From Magnaporthiopsis rhizophila (taxonomy: Eukaryota; Ascomycota; Sordariomycetes; Magnaporthales; Magnaporthaceae): a stretch of DNA of 64,000 nucleotides. The notes below the pieces were generated by a model. That model made no database searches. It worked only from the letters and a program-made list of their open reading frames with translations, and had not been told where the DNA came from. Positions 45,936 through 57,116 of this stretch are shown here, in pieces (position 1 is the stretch's first letter; every line of letters starts with the position of its first letter). The stretch is taken from assembly GCA_003049465.1 (NCBI GenBank), contig PYSS01000038.1, positions 217,716 to 281,715 of the forward strand, given 5' to 3'. Position numbers and translations under genes: made by a program.

Positions 45936-47304
45936 AATTAAAAGATTTGTAGGCCGTAGACGAATTACTAAGAGAACGAAAGAGGGAGTCGGGATCGCTG
46001 GGCGCGCGAGGTGAGAAGTTGGATCAGGCTTGCTGGGACGATTGGAATAGCAAAAGATATCGCCGCAAAAGGGGAGGAGAGCAGAGAAATAAATGGAAAA
46101 AGGGAAAGGACACCACATAAAAAGCCAGACCAGGATACAACGGGGAAAGGTGACGAGCACCAGGGACATGAACGATAGACAAGGGACGCCAGCGTGCACA
46201 ACGGTCAACAGACCCCCCCGCCCATGTCCAAAAAGCAAAGGGTTCCCGCCCGTGGACCCCGATTCTCCGATGTTAGGTGGGGTTGGCTCATCTCTCCGCC
46301 ATTCGCAAATTTCCCTGGGCGTTCGGGGTTGGACGGAAACGGCAACGCCGCGTCAGTGTCTTCCCTTTGGCTTCCTTGGCCACGAGGAGGCAGCCGACGG
46401 GGTCCAATGGCCGCGCCCGGTAAGGCGTGCCGTGGAGATGGGCAGTTGTCCAGGGGGCCATGGATATGCAGTTCGATGGGCAAAGCGAGCCTGGGCGGGC
46501 TGGCTGCGGCGTATCGCCGGCCTAATGCGATAGCAAAGCGCTGGCCCGCTTGGAAAGAGACGGACACTGGACACTAGCCACAAAGAGGCTCGGTAGGTAA
46601 AGGAGACATTATGCGCGGAGCTAGTCACTCGGCGGGTGGCGTAAGCAGCCGCGTCGGCCAGCTGTGGATCGAAGCCGGCACGAGGCCGAACAGGTTCTAG
46701 CGAGATCTGGCTCACCGGGGTTGGCAGCCGAAATGGGATATGTCGTAACAAGCGCCAGCTGCAACCCGGCACTCGCGGCGTGCCCGTTGGGGAGCTCGCT
46801 GCGCGTTGCGTGGGGAGCGTCAAAGTGGCTGCGGGCCATTGGACCCTGAAAACTTTTCCGCAGCCAATTCCGCGGGAACCCGACGACTGCCAGCAAGCAT
46901 ACGATTACAAGCCACAACCCTGGCGGTGAAAGATGTTGACCAAAATCACTTTGAATCTTGCCACGCGTCGTTTGCAAACCTTCTTCGCTTCCCTAGCCTC
47001 ACCTGGTTTCCGAAACGAGGGGCTGGAGGAGGAGGGATTGCAAGGACGTGCACTGCCACGTGACCCAGGACGCGGCTTACTCATCCTACCAAATCCCCCA
47101 GATCACGTGCGATGACGAGATCCGTGTCGTCTTGCTGAACGGCGGCTCCAGTTTGGGTCTCCACGCCATCGATCGAGGCCGATATCCGGCCGTGACAGTC
47201 TTTGGCAGCATGGACGGAAGTACTTCTCGCCATCATGGGGAATCCTCGCCCCTGCTGCATTGCGACCTTGCTCTTGCAGCGGTAGCACCGGGACGAGGAG
47301 AAAA
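45936..47304. other. Intergenic region between divergent genes
   Basis: About 1.4 kb between the CYSTM-like gene (minus) and the acyltransferase gene (plus). Open frames occur on both strands, as expected at this GC content, but none shows a domain or splice logic. Both promoters should lie here. Confidence 0.5.
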
Positions 47305-48891
47305 ATGAAGGCGCAGCGATGTTTTGGCGGTCGATTTGGGCACGCCGCCCGCACCTTTTCTCCCGCCCCTCGATCCAGGCCCCGCGCCCTTCTCGCAACC
47401 CTCGGGTTCGGCCAGCCGTCGCGCAGTCGGCCTCGCACCCAGCCCTCGCGATGGAGCAGCAGCGCTTCCAACCCGGCGATGGCCTTCCCCTGCCTCGACG
47501 CCCTCGAGAGCCGCTCGGCCAAGCTTAGCGAAGCCGCCGCCCGCTCTGCCTCGTCCGGCCGATCCGACTCGACGGGGCCCGAGCCCTCGTACACGGCCGG
47601 CGCGACCCTCGACTTCCATTGCCGCGAGCCGCTGCTGCTCGACTGGGGCGGCATCCTCCCCGAGTTCCATATCGCCTACGAGACCTGGGGCGACCTCAAC
47701 GCCGACCGCTCCAACGCCATCCTCCTCCACACGGGACTCTCGGCCTCCTCGCACGCCAAGTCGACCGACGCCAACCCGCAACCCGGCTGGTGGGAGCGCT
47801 TCATCGGCCCCGGCTGCGCACTCGACACGGACGAGCACTTTGTCATATGCACAAACGTCATCGGCGGCTGCTACGGCTCTACGGGCCCCTCCAGCGTTGA
47901 TCCGGCCGACGGCGCCCGCTATGCGACTCGCTTCCCGATCCTGACGCTCGAGGATATGGTGCGCGCACAGTTCCGGCTGCTTGACTCGCTGGGCATTCGT
48001 CGCCTGCACGCGTCTGTCGGCTCCTCGATGGGCGGCATGCAGTCGCTGGCCGCCGCCACCTTGTTCCCCGCGCGCGTGGGTCGCATCGTCAGCATCAGCG
48101 GCTGCGCCAGGAGTCACCCTTACAGCATCGCCATGCGCCACACGCAACGACAGGTGCTTATGATGGATCCCAACTGGAACCGCGGCTTCTACTACGACGG
48201 CGGCCGCGTCCCGCCCCACGCCGGCATGAAGCTAGCCCGCGAGATTGCCACCGTCACCTACCGATCTGGTCCCGAGTGGGAGCAGCGCTTCGGCCGCCGC
48301 CGCGCCGACCCGTCCAAGCCGCCGGCGCTGTGCCCAGACTTCCTGATTGAGACTTACCTCGACCATGCCGGCGAGAAATTCTGCCTGACTTATGACCCGA
48401 ACAGCCTCCTCTACGTAAGCAAGGCCATGGACCTGTTCGACCTGGGCGCCGAGACACAGGCTGCCGCCGCGACCAGGAGAGCCGAGCGCGAGCGGCGTCT
48501 GACGTCGGGCGAGCAGGCGTCAGCCGCCGAAGTGACGGCCTGCAGCTTGACACTGCCCGACGCCCCGTATGAAGAACAGGAGGATTCCACAGACGTTGAG
48601 GCGACCCCAGACAGCTTCGGATCGGCGGCCCCAACTTCATCACAGCCACCAGCGGACCTGATCAAGGGACTTTCTGTGCTCAGAGATACGCCGACGCTCG
48701 TGATGGGGGTGGCCAGCGACATTCTGTTCCCGGCTTGGCAGCAGCGCGAGGTGGCCGACACTCTCCGACTTGTGGGAAACCGCCGCGTCACGCACGTGGA
48801 GCTGAGTGAGGAGCAGAGCATGTTTGGGCACGACACTTTCCTGCTGGACCTGAAGAACATTGGCGGAAGTGTGAAGAACTTTCTCGAGTAG
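47305..48891 (+). CDS. Serine O-acyltransferase of the homoserine O-acetyltransferase family
   Basis: A single exon of 528 residues, starting at the ATG in AAAAATGA. The N-terminus is Arg/Ser/Ala-rich without acids (MKAQRCFGGRFGHAARTF), as in a mitochondrial presequence. The alpha/beta-hydrolase core shows ILLHTGLSASSHAKS, a CTNVIGGCYGSTGPSS block, and the nucleophile Ser241 in VGSSMGGMQS. Asp472 (VASDILFP) and His509 (MFGHDTF) complete the triad. The full-length match to the fungal set with the HAKS and GPSS blocks points to the serine acyltransferase branch (Aspergillus cysA type, serine O-acetyl-/succinyltransferase). That enzyme activates serine for cysteine synthesis; the homoserine (methionine) branch is the alternative. 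An acidic low-complexity insertion of about 60 residues before Asp472 is usual for the fungal enzymes. Confidence 0.88.
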   Translation: MKAQRCFGGRFGHAARTFSPAPRSRPRALLATLGFGQPSRSRPRTQPSRWSSSASNPAMAFPCLDALESRSAKLSEAAARSASSGRSDSTGPEPSYTAGATLDFHCREPLLLDWGGILPEFHIAYETWGDLNADRSNAILLHTGLSASSHAKSTDANPQPGWWERFIGPGCALDTDEHFVICTNVIGGCYGSTGPSSVDPADGARYATRFPILTLEDMVRAQFRLLDSLGIRRLHASVGSSMGGMQSLAAATLFPARVGRIVSISGCARSHPYSIAMRHTQRQVLMMDPNWNRGFYYDGGRVPPHAGMKLAREIATVTYRSGPEWEQRFGRRRADPSKPPALCPDFLIETYLDHAGEKFCLTYDPNSLLYVSKAMDLFDLGAETQAAAATRRAERERRLTSGEQASAAEVTACSLTLPDAPYEEQEDSTDVEATPDSFGSAAPTSSQPPADLIKGLSVLRDTPTLVMGVASDILFPAWQQREVADTLRLVGNRRVTHVELSEEQSMFGHDTFLLDLKNIGGSVKNFLE

Positions 48892-49602
48892 AGTGCCGGC
48901 TATGCGGAAGCGATCAACACTAGGGCATGACTTCCGAAATTTCCTGCTTAGGTCCGTTAGCTCCGGTGCTGGCGGCTATCACCGGAACACGGGCTTGCGT
49001 CGGAATCCGCAAACGGGCTTACGTGACAATTGGAACGGCCGGCCTAGCGGTAGCTGGCCTGTGGGAAGCACGGTGCTGAGTAATGCCGTGTCGAAGTTCT
49101 GTTAAACATCCCCCCCCCCCCCCCCCCCCCCCGCGGGNGTGGGGGTTTCCCTCAATAAACGAACATGGCGATGTCGCCAAAGCGAGTTGCTGAGGTTAGT
49201 AATCCACGTTCGGCATTGCAGGCCGACGGACTTAAGCCATGATCCATCACATTTAGGCATGAATCGACGATGAATTTGGCATAGGGCAGGTTGTTATCGC
49301 GCACTTCGCCCCCGCTGAATGTTTTCTGGCCCACGACCTCATGGACTTTGCTCTTTCTAGCGACCGCTCAACAAAACAAATGCATGCGAAAACCCTTAGT
49401 CACGGAGGTTGTGAGGTATCCGGCTCCGACCTGCTTGATTCCCTCGGATATATCACGGATGGCAGATGTATAAGTACTAGAGACGGTAGCGTTGGGGGAG
49501 TTATCCGTCTCTTGGCTGGCAGAATCTCCTTCATATCATCACGACGTCCAGCACTACAAACGCAACGCCTTTTTCTAGACTACGACACCTACCACAACCG
49601 AC
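48892..49602. other. Intergenic region with a C23 run and an N
   Basis: It contains a run of 23 C (49110-49132) followed by GCGGGNGTGGGGG with an undetermined base at 49138. No gene was recognised. Confidence 0.6.
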
Positions 49603-50382
49603 ATGGGCAAATACAACAAGCTCCAGGACAAGCACGTGCTTGTCATCGGCGGTTCCGCTGGCATCGGCAAGGCCGTCGCGGAAGCGTCGCTCGAGGCCGG
49701 CGCTCGCGTCACCATCTCGTCGTCGTCCGAGGCCCGGCTTGCTACGGCAGTGCTCGAGCTGCAATCCTCTACGGGAGTCGATAGCCAGCGCATATCGGGC
49801 ATCGCATGCGACCTCTCTGGCGCCGACACCATCGAGGCCAACCTGGAGCAGCTCTTCCAGTCGGCCAAGCAGGCGGCGCCCGTGGACCACGTCGTCTTCA
49901 CGGCCGGCGACAACATCTCGGCCGCGGCCCTGAGCGACTTCCAGCCCGCGCAGGCGCAGGCCGCAATCCAGTTCCGCATGATCGCACAGATGGTGGTCGC
50001 CAAGGTCGCGGCGCGGCACCTGCCGGCCACGCGCGCGTCCAGCCTGACCCTGACGGGCGGGTCGCTCTCGGAGCGGCCGTTCAAGGGCTACGCCATGATG
50101 AGCTTCCTGGCTGGTGGCCTGCAGTCTGCGGCGCGGGCGCTGGCGGTGGAGATGGCGCCTATCCGCGTCAACGTGGTGCGGCCCGGCGTCGTGGACACGG
50201 GTATGTGGGATGTGCTGGGCGCTGAGGCCAAAAGGAGCGTGCTCGAGGCTGCTGAGGCTACGGTGCCGACGGGTAAGGTTGGGCAGGTTGAGGACGTGGC
50301 CGAGGCGTATCTGTGGTTGATGAAGGACGGGAATGCGTCGGGGAGTGTTGCTGGGACTGACGGCGGGTCGTTGTTGATGTGA
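49603..50382 (+). CDS. Atypical short-chain dehydrogenase/reductase
   Basis: A single-exon gene of 259 residues. The Rossmann fold is clear: IGGSAGIGKAV (cofactor glycine motif at 16-22), CDLSG at 69-73 (the adenine-binding acid), TAGD at 100-103 in place of NNAG, and VNVVRPGVVDTGMW at 189-202 after the active site. The catalytic Ser154 (LTGGS) and Tyr163 are present. However, the YxxxK motif reads YAMMS, so Ser167 stands where the catalytic lysine should be. This places it among divergent fungal SDRs that may be inactive or work differently. Residues 34-40 (ARVTISS followed by S) favour NADP(H) (inference). Substrate unknown; no neighbour suggests a pathway. Confidence 0.9.
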   Translation: MGKYNKLQDKHVLVIGGSAGIGKAVAEASLEAGARVTISSSSEARLATAVLELQSSTGVDSQRISGIACDLSGADTIEANLEQLFQSAKQAAPVDHVVFTAGDNISAAALSDFQPAQAQAAIQFRMIAQMVVAKVAARHLPATRASSLTLTGGSLSERPFKGYAMMSFLAGGLQSAARALAVEMAPIRVNVVRPGVVDTGMWDVLGAEAKRSVLEAAEATVPTGKVGQVEDVAEAYLWLMKDGNASGSVAGTDGGSLLM

Positions 50383-50704
50383 TGGGTTGATGATCGAGCT
50401 ACCATGTAAATCCGTGCTATAGTCGAATCTCGATCCGCGCCTTCTTCTTCTAATGTTGCCCCTCGCGCTTGGCGGGTCCGTTTGAGCCGTCGAGGTGGCG
50501 CCCCCACCCGCCACAAAGCACAGGCGAGGCGACGTCATTATGTGGTGCGGGCAGGAGCTACCTTGGGCAAGACGAGCGAGAAGCCCCAATTTCCGTCACC
50601 ACCAAACGGATCATTCGAGCATTCGTGGTGACAGCTACAGACGGCAAAACATCTCGACGACGACCAACACGAGCAGAATACGACTCCATACCAAAACACC
50701 CAAA

Positions 50705-51332
50705 ATGTCCTCCCAGATCCCCACCGCCGCCAGCGTGGTCGAGTCGGCCGTTATCGACGCGCCGCTCGCAAAGGTCTGGCACCTGATTAAACTCCAAGAC
50801 TTTGGCAAGTTCTGGAGCAAGCTCGACAAGAGCGAGTGGGTCAATGGCGCGTCGCCCGACACGGACCTGGTCAAGTGGACGTTCAAGGACGGCACCGTCC
50901 TCGAGGTCAAGCAGGAGGAGCACTCGGTAGGGCAGGCCTCCCATAACTGAGGAGACACATGGGCTGACGAGAAACAGACCATTAACCACTACATCACCTA
51001 CTCGGTCATCTCTGCCTCTCCCGAGCTGTCGTACACGTCGGTCCTCAGCACCGTGCGCCTCTTCCCCATCACGTCGGGCAAGCACGAGGGCCACACGTTT
51101 GTGCAGTGGAGCGGCCAGTTCTCGAGCGATGCTGATGCCGGTAAGTCGAGGTTCCAGGCCCGTCCCAAGACAGGCCGTGGAACCCCAACGAGACAGGGAA
51201 CAGCAGCTAAGCGAGAGGTCCAGGTTGACTGGCCACTGACACGGACACAAAACTACAGGAGTCATCGAGGACGCCAAGTTCAAGCGCCGCGAGGCTCTCG
51301 CCGATCTTGCTGCGGCGGTGGGCAAGCAGTAG
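50705..51332 (+). CDS. SRPBCC / polyketide cyclase-like small protein
   Basis: Exons 50705-50926, 50978-51140 and 51259-51332 (introns of 51 and 118 bp) give 152 residues. The fold pattern is that of the START/Bet v 1-like SRPBCC superfamily. An opening strand is followed by APLAKVWHLIKLQDFGKFW, then strands around LVKWTFKDGTVLEVKQEE and NHYITYSVISASPELSYTS. A strand with FVQWSGQFSSDAD comes next, and then a long C-terminal helix (EDAKFKRREALADLAAAV) that would close the cavity. Such proteins bind small hydrophobic ligands; some act as cyclases. No enzyme cluster surrounds it, so a specific ligand cannot be proposed. The first intron carries a weak GTAGGG donor, but the frame demands it. Confidence 0.85.
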
Positions 51333-52069
51333 TGCGAGGAAAGCCAGTACCCGGACACCCGACTTTAACGGTTGAGGTGCAGACAATAATGGGCAGACTT
51401 GGGAAAGGCAGAACATAGGATGAGAAAACGGAGAATGCAAAGTTAAACAGGAAATTGCCGCTAGAAACTGCCACAAAGGCTCGCACATGGTGTCCAACTT
51501 AGTGCTCTGACTGAGACCCCACAGCACTCTATTGCGGTGGGGTCCAGATGGCGACCAGAGATGCATCACCAACTTCAATCGATTGACACAAGCTGCAACG
51601 CAGCAGCACAGGACTGACAGAATCAAATACGCCACAAAAGCCGAGATTCCATCTGCGCGACCTGCAGAAATGCACGCAGTTTATCGCCCCTTGCCCCCGA
51701 CAAATCCTCGGGGCCAGTGTCCTGTCGGCAGTTATTTATGGCCACTTGCTGGCGCCTCGCCGTGGCGTGATCAACGTCGATCCGCCCACTCTCTTCGTTG
51801 ACGTCGTTGCGCTGCAAGCGCCAGCCCACTGAAGTCGGCCCACTGAAGCCCCCGCACCTTTGGCGGAAAATCCTGCAGCACTTCAATTGAAGGCGACCGA
51901 TCGACTGACCCCGATGGGCTCCTGAAATTGCCTCGTCCAGTTCCGGTTCTCTCCAGTTCGGACTAGCTGCCCTGATTGGCCTCGTGAATGATAGCCTCGA
52001 GCGCCGACGGGACTCCCAACCGCTTCCCCGGCCAGCACCCGCTGCTGAGCCTGCACTGCCTCCCCTGAG
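51333..52069. other. Intergenic region
   Basis: About 740 bp between two plus-strand genes. No coding frame with support; it should contain the terminator of the SRPBCC gene and the promoter of the transporter gene. Confidence 0.5.
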
Positions 52070-52362
52070 ATGGTGCACCCCAACCTGATTGGCGCCGCTG
52101 CCGCCTCGGCTCCTGCCGCCTCCTCCGCGTCTCGACCCTCGCTGCGCGTACCGTCGGGCTCCTTCCGCGCCGGCTCTCCGTTCCCCTCCCTCGGCCCGTA
52201 CGACGATGGCGGCTTCTGGGGATCGCGCCGCCGCTCCTCGCTGGCCGCCAGCCTGCGACGCAACTCCGGCTACCAGACCTTCCCGACCGCCCCTCCCAAG
52301 ACTCCCGGCCATCCCAACCGCTCGTTCGACGAGGCTATGGGCTCCGACGACGGTGACGAGGC

Positions 52363-52401
<39 letters not shown>

Positions 52402-54137
52402 TGCCCGCTCCCATGGCCCGACACCCCTGCCCCTCCGACAGCTCGCGCTGCTGGCCCTGCTCAGCCTGGCCGAGCAGACGGCGCTCAACTCCATCTCGCC
52501 CTACCTGCCCACCATGGTCCGCGCCATGGACGACGTCCCCGAGGCCCAGACGGGGCTATACGTTGGCCTGCTGGCCTCGGCCTTTGCCCTCGCCCAGCTG
52601 GCCACCAACCTGATGTGGGGCGCCCTGTGCGATCGCGTCGGCCGCAAGCCCGTGATGCTGCTGGGGTCTGCCCTGCTCGCCGCCTGCTTCGCCATGTTTG
52701 GTTTCTGCACCCGATACTGGCATATGGCCGTCGTCCAAGTCGCCATGGGCCTGCTTAACGGCAACGCCGCCGTCGTGCCCACCTGCCTGGGCGAGTTGAC
52801 GGACCGGTCCAACCAGAGCCGCGCCTTCACCTGGCTCCCCGTCATGTACGGCATCGGCGGCATCACGGGGCCGGCCCTAGGTGGCCTACTCGTTCCCAAC
52901 GGCGCCGACTTGTCGGCCCATACATACCCCTTCCTCCTCCCCAACGTGGCATCGGCTGCCCTGGTGGTCTCAGCCGTCGTCGTGCTGGCCATCTGGTTCG
53001 ACGAGACCATGGACGAGGCGGACCGCAAGGGCGACCTCCCCGGCTTTGCTTGGGCCCGCTCTGTGGCTGCTCGGTTCTGGCGCGAGCCCGAGAATCCGCG
53101 CGAGCGCATGGCTTCGTGGAGCACGAGGTGGCCGACGGGCGCGAGCCGACGCCAGGCTGGCCCTGACGAGTACGACGACGATCTGGAAGACGACATCGAT
53201 CCGCTCACCCCTCTCGATGCGCCTGGGGGAAGCAGCGATTCGCGTAGTCTATTTGGCTCGTCGCGCGGGCACGAACGGTCGACAGGTGACGCATCCGCCA
53301 TCGACGGCGATGATAAGCACTCGGCGTCGAGGCAGCGCTCCCTCTTCCGACAGCTGCTCAACCACCGCACCCTGATCGTGCTGGCCACCTATCTCGTCTT
53401 CCAGCTGTCAAACATTTCCTTCAACAGCCTGTACCCCATCTTCGCGTCCGCTCCTGGGCCCACTGGCCGTGAGCTGTCGCCGGGGACTATCGGGCTGCTG
53501 CTTTCGCTGGCTGGCCTGATCACCATCTTGTTCCAGGTTTCTCTATTCCAGCCGCTCAAGGCCCGCGTGGGCAATCTTCGGACGTACCAGTTTGCGCTCC
53601 TCGGTCTGGCCGCCGCCATGGCCTTGATGCCCTGGATAGGGAACGAGGAGGACGAACCTCCGTTTGGCCTGGGTACGGGCAAAGCCTGGCTGTACACGGA
53701 GCTGGGAATTGTTCTTGCCGTGAAGAGCATTTGCGCCGTTGGAGGGCTTTCCAGCGTTATGCTCTTGGTGAGTGGACATTGCATTGTTGAGTCCAGCTTC
53801 CCACGGCCTGTCTAACGCACAGTCTTTTTTTCCGTAGATCAACAACTCGGCCCCATCGCACGAGACGTTGGGCACGCTGAACGGGATCGCGCAGACGCTT
53901 TCGGCCGCCGGGCGCAGTATTGGCCCTTTCCTTTCTGGGGGTCTTTTTACGCTTGCCAGCCAGGTCCGGCCGCGTGGTGAGCTGCTGGCCTGGGGGCTTT
54001 TCGGAGGGATTGCATTGGTAGGCTGGTTTGGCAGCCTGACCATCCGAGGAGAGGGTTTGGAGAGTGCGGACTGGGTTGGTGATGACGAGGGCGAGGCAGA
54101 GGAGCCTGGTGATGAAGAAGCTGGGCCTGGTACTTGA
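52070..54137 (+). CDS. Major facilitator superfamily transporter
   Basis: Exons 52070-53767 and 53838-54137 (70-bp intron, GTGAGT donor) give 665 residues. A long Ser/Arg-rich cytoplasmic N-terminus includes a run of 11 Asp encoded by an uninterrupted GAC repeat. Twelve membrane helices follow. The MFS signature is between helices 2 and 3 (GALCDRVGRKPVMLLGS), with GxxxGPALGG-like IGGITGPALGGLL in helix 5. The central loop of about 120 residues is acidic and Ser-rich. It resembles the TetA/ZIF1-like (yeast YCR023C) branch of fungal MFS proteins, which act as vacuolar or plasma-membrane efflux carriers. The substrate cannot be predicted. The C-terminus ends in an acidic tail. Confidence 0.9.
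52367..52399 (+). repeat. (GAC)11 microsatellite inside the transporter gene
   Basis: Thirty-three bases of pure GAC repeat encode 11 consecutive aspartates in the cytoplasmic N-terminus; likely length-polymorphic. Confidence 0.95.
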
Positions 54138-54689
54138 TGTGATTTCGACGATAAATATAGAAAATGCAACTGTGTAAACGATAGCCAAAGGATCTGACGG
54201 TGGTGCGAGCATGATGATTGATATGGGCAGGCAAGAAGTTGGGCCGAATCGCCCAGCGTCCAGGACCCGGGCTTGTGTAACTGCCGAGATGGATGCCAGG
54301 GCGACCAGACTGGCAGAAGCTTGTTTAAATTCTTCTTTTATGTTATCGTCTTGGTACGGAATGCACAGCTGTCCACCTGGCGCCCAACGGATCCCTCGGC
54401 AGCAACATGACATTGGGCAGCGACAAGGTGTTTTACGTGTCCCGCAGCGAGACGCCAGCTTTAACGGCAAAGCCCTGCAGGCAACCTAAGCGCAGGGGAA
54501 AGTCTTTGCAGGAGAGCGGTATTAAACCACTTTATTCGACATTACACACTAATTTGTCCTGGGTCAGTATCAACCGAAGATGCTGTCGACAAGGTAACAG
54601 CCCGCCAATTTGGCCCCTATCATGGTAATATCCAATCACAAGTCCGAAACCAGACCCGAGGCTAACAAGTACTGGCGGGGTTTAAACGC

Positions 54690-56114
54690 CTAGCCAGCCT
54701 GGTACACAGCCAGAGCAGCAACGTGCGGGTTAATAAGCGACAGGTTGTAGGGAGTGACAAACAAATCATTGTCTGTCAGCGCAATGAACATGGTCCCGTT
54801 GGCCAGCGGGTCACCCTCCCAGGTCGACACGTTGGGCTGGATGGTGTAGGCGGTGCGGTGCTCGAGGCTGACGTTCTGCAGCGGCGTGTACGTCACGTTG
54901 AGCTGGGCGACCCAGGCGGCGAACTTGGGCTCCACCACGCTCGTCGACGTGATGTAGCTGTTGTTGGGCCCCACGGGACGGCCCGGCTCGTCCCACTGCA
55001 GGAACACCTTGCGGCCCGGCCACGACAGCGGCATGCTGCGGTTGTTGGCGATGGCGGCCTCGCAGGCGATGCCGACGCCCGTGGCGTTGTGGCAGAGCTC
55101 GCCATCGCCAAGGTCGTCCGTCTGGAGGGTGTTGTCGGCCGTCGAGGTGGTTTCGTTCCAGGCGGCCGAGCCGTTGATGCGGGCGGCATTGGGCTGGTTG
55201 AGGATGTGCAGGGCCGGGAAGTTCTGCCACACCAGCCGGGTCTGGTTGTAAGGGCAGCTGGCGATGTGCGGCGCGAGGAAGGTCCAGGCCCACGACTGCG
55301 GGATGCCGGGGGTGTGCCACTCGGGCATGGGGAATTGCCCACCCAGCTGGCGGAAGATGAGCTGCTGGCGCGCCTCAACCGTGATGCTCTGGAGGAGCAG
55401 CGTCGCGGCGGGCTGTGAGTCGAGGTGGCCCAGGAAGCCGTAGACGCCGGCCTCGGACCAGCGCGTCAGCTTCTGGTTGAAGTCGACGTACTCGGCCACG
55501 TTGGAGACGGGGTAGTTGTAGGTGCACTGCTTGGGCGCCTGCGGGCCAAGCATGTTGGAGAGAACGGTGGCGTGGCCGATCTCCTGGTCGGCCATGTGGC
55601 GGATCAGGTTGCGCTCCTCGGCGTCGATGCCGTGCGCCTCCCACTCTTTGTCGGAGAAGGTGGCGAGGCCCCAGTGGAAGAGGTCGAGCTCGATCCACTC
55701 GTGGTACAGCGCCAGTGCCAGCGACTGGTAGTCGAAGTCGCTCTGCACCCGGTACACGGGCTCCGTGCCGTTGGTGCCGCGTCCGCCCGCTGGCGTGAAG
55801 GGCATCGGCTGGTCCGCGTGAAGCTTACCGTCAGCCGGGTAGGCGTAGGCCTCGGGCGGAGCCGGCTTGGGCTCGATGGATGGCGCCAGCACGACGGTGT
55901 GCAGCGCCCCCGTCGTCGTCGGTGACGGGCCCGTGTAAGGGCCGTGCTCCGTGACGTTGTGGTGCGGCACAACGGGCGGAGGCGGTGGCGCCTCGATCAA
56001 GACGGTCGTCTGGGGAGGTGCCGTCTCGGGCAGCTGGGGCGCCGGCACGGCGGTCGCTGTTGTTGCCAGGAGGGCCAGCAGGGCGGAGCCCCTGAAAAGA
56101 GCACTGCGAGCCAT
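54690..56114 (-). CDS. Rds1-like stress protein with ferritin-like domain
   Basis: An intronless gene of 474 residues. A signal peptide is evident (hydrophobic stretch ALLALLATTATAV, cleavage around residue 22), followed by a Pro/Thr-rich linker and several N-glycosylation sequons. The ferritin-like four-helix region spans about 128-270. It carries LYHEWIELDLFHWGL (Glu139, Glu142, His147) and MADQEIGHATVL (Glu178, His181), the ExxH-type pairs expected of the fold, and further helices rich in Gln and Glu. It corresponds to the fungal Rds1 family (Schizosaccharomyces Rds1), secreted or wall-associated proteins induced by nutrient and oxidative stress. Whether it binds metal is not known. The C-terminal 200 residues are a beta-rich extension typical of the family. 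Confidence 0.88.
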   Translation of the reverse strand: MARSALFRGSALLALLATTATAVPAPQLPETAPPQTTVLIEAPPPPPVVPHHNVTEHGPYTGPSPTTTGALHTVVLAPSIEPKPAPPEAYAYPADGKLHADQPMPFTPAGGRGTNGTEPVYRVQSDFDYQSLALALYHEWIELDLFHWGLATFSDKEWEAHGIDAEERNLIRHMADQEIGHATVLSNMLGPQAPKQCTYNYPVSNVAEYVDFNQKLTRWSEAGVYGFLGHLDSQPAATLLLQSITVEARQQLIFRQLGGQFPMPEWHTPGIPQSWAWTFLAPHIASCPYNQTRLVWQNFPALHILNQPNAARINGSAAWNETTSTADNTLQTDDLGDGELCHNATGVGIACEAAIANNRSMPLSWPGRKVFLQWDEPGRPVGPNNSYITSTSVVEPKFAAWVAQLNVTYTPLQNVSLEHRTAYTIQPNVSTWEGDPLANGTMFIALTDNDLFVTPYNLSLINPHVAALAVYQAG

Positions 56115-57116
56115 TGCTTGGCTTGGTTCTCGCTGTGCGCAAACGATTTAAAAGACACCTAGGCGGGGCGCACTCTGCTTGTTACAGTGGTGTTCCTCTT
56201 GGGATGTCTGGGGCGACTGCTTGATGTGCCAAAAGCCAGACGACTGATATCAAGCAACAGCCCCGGGTTTAAGTAGGCGAGGGGCTACGCCCATCCCCTC
56301 CCTGCACTTGGCCCTCAACTTCTTCTTGGATGAAGTCATCATGACCAACCGGGTATTTGGTTAACAGCAGAGCTCGTAAGCTAGCTTGGAGCTGCAGAGC
56401 TGCCTGCGACGTTGCGCAAAGCTCAATCATATAAGCGTCATCTGTCCCGGCCAAAGGCGCGTAATGGGTCGCCCGCCTTCCCAATATGGCATAACCCGAG
56501 CGGGGTTCCTGCGTGGAGAACGCGCGTGGCGCGACAGGGGAAGCCGAGACAAACGGCAGCGATCGCCGATGCTGGGTTGCAGTCGATCGGGGGCTGCTGC
56601 CACCCTCTCTGTGTTTTTCGGTGCTGGGCGATGGCCGGCGGGCTTCAATGACGACAAAGACTCGGGGTGGACAATCGCGCCAGTCCATCAGGTGCCATAG
56701 CTGTGGTCTTGGCGACAAAGTCCAATCGCCCATGCTCGCGAGGATTTCGTCGTGCGCACAGTGCAGAGATAGGATTAGCCATAGAATACCTGTTCGCCGT
56801 AGCTTTTAGCTCGTTCTTCGTTTTTATTTCGCTTTTTAACGCCGGCGTACATACTGAATTTGTTATAATGGCACTTATAATGGCACTTACAATTTCGCCC
56901 TGCTCAAATTCCCTTCGGTCATCTCGTCGCCCCAAGCTCCCCACCCCTCCTCTCGTCGGGGTCCAACACTCTCCGTTTGTTACGCTTACTGCCCCAATTA
57001 ATTTTTATTCCATCCGCCTTCTCTGTCTGCCTACTTTTCTTTTATTGTTGAACACCTCCGCTTTGCTCTGGTATCACGGGCTTTGCCCATACCCAGTACC
57101 GGAAAGGAAGCTATAA
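56115..57116. other. Intergenic edge of the gene island
   Basis: GC-rich until about 56750, then declining. Several overlapping open frames, none with a domain or conserved start. A short direct repeat (ATAATGGCACTTA) occurs at 56867-56890. Confidence 0.5.

Noticed and set aside
46194..46977. Several 100-150-codon frames upstream of the acyltransferase gene
   Set aside because: Mutually overlapping, Pro/Arg-rich, no recognisable domain; probably GC-bias frames in a promoter region.
47103..48219. Large minus-strand frames opposite the acyltransferase
   Set aside because: Antisense shadow of a long GC-rich exon without domain similarity.
56269..57116. Open frames at the edge of the gene island
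   Set aside because: Overlapping frames on both strands with non-ATG starts, no domains and no splice pattern.
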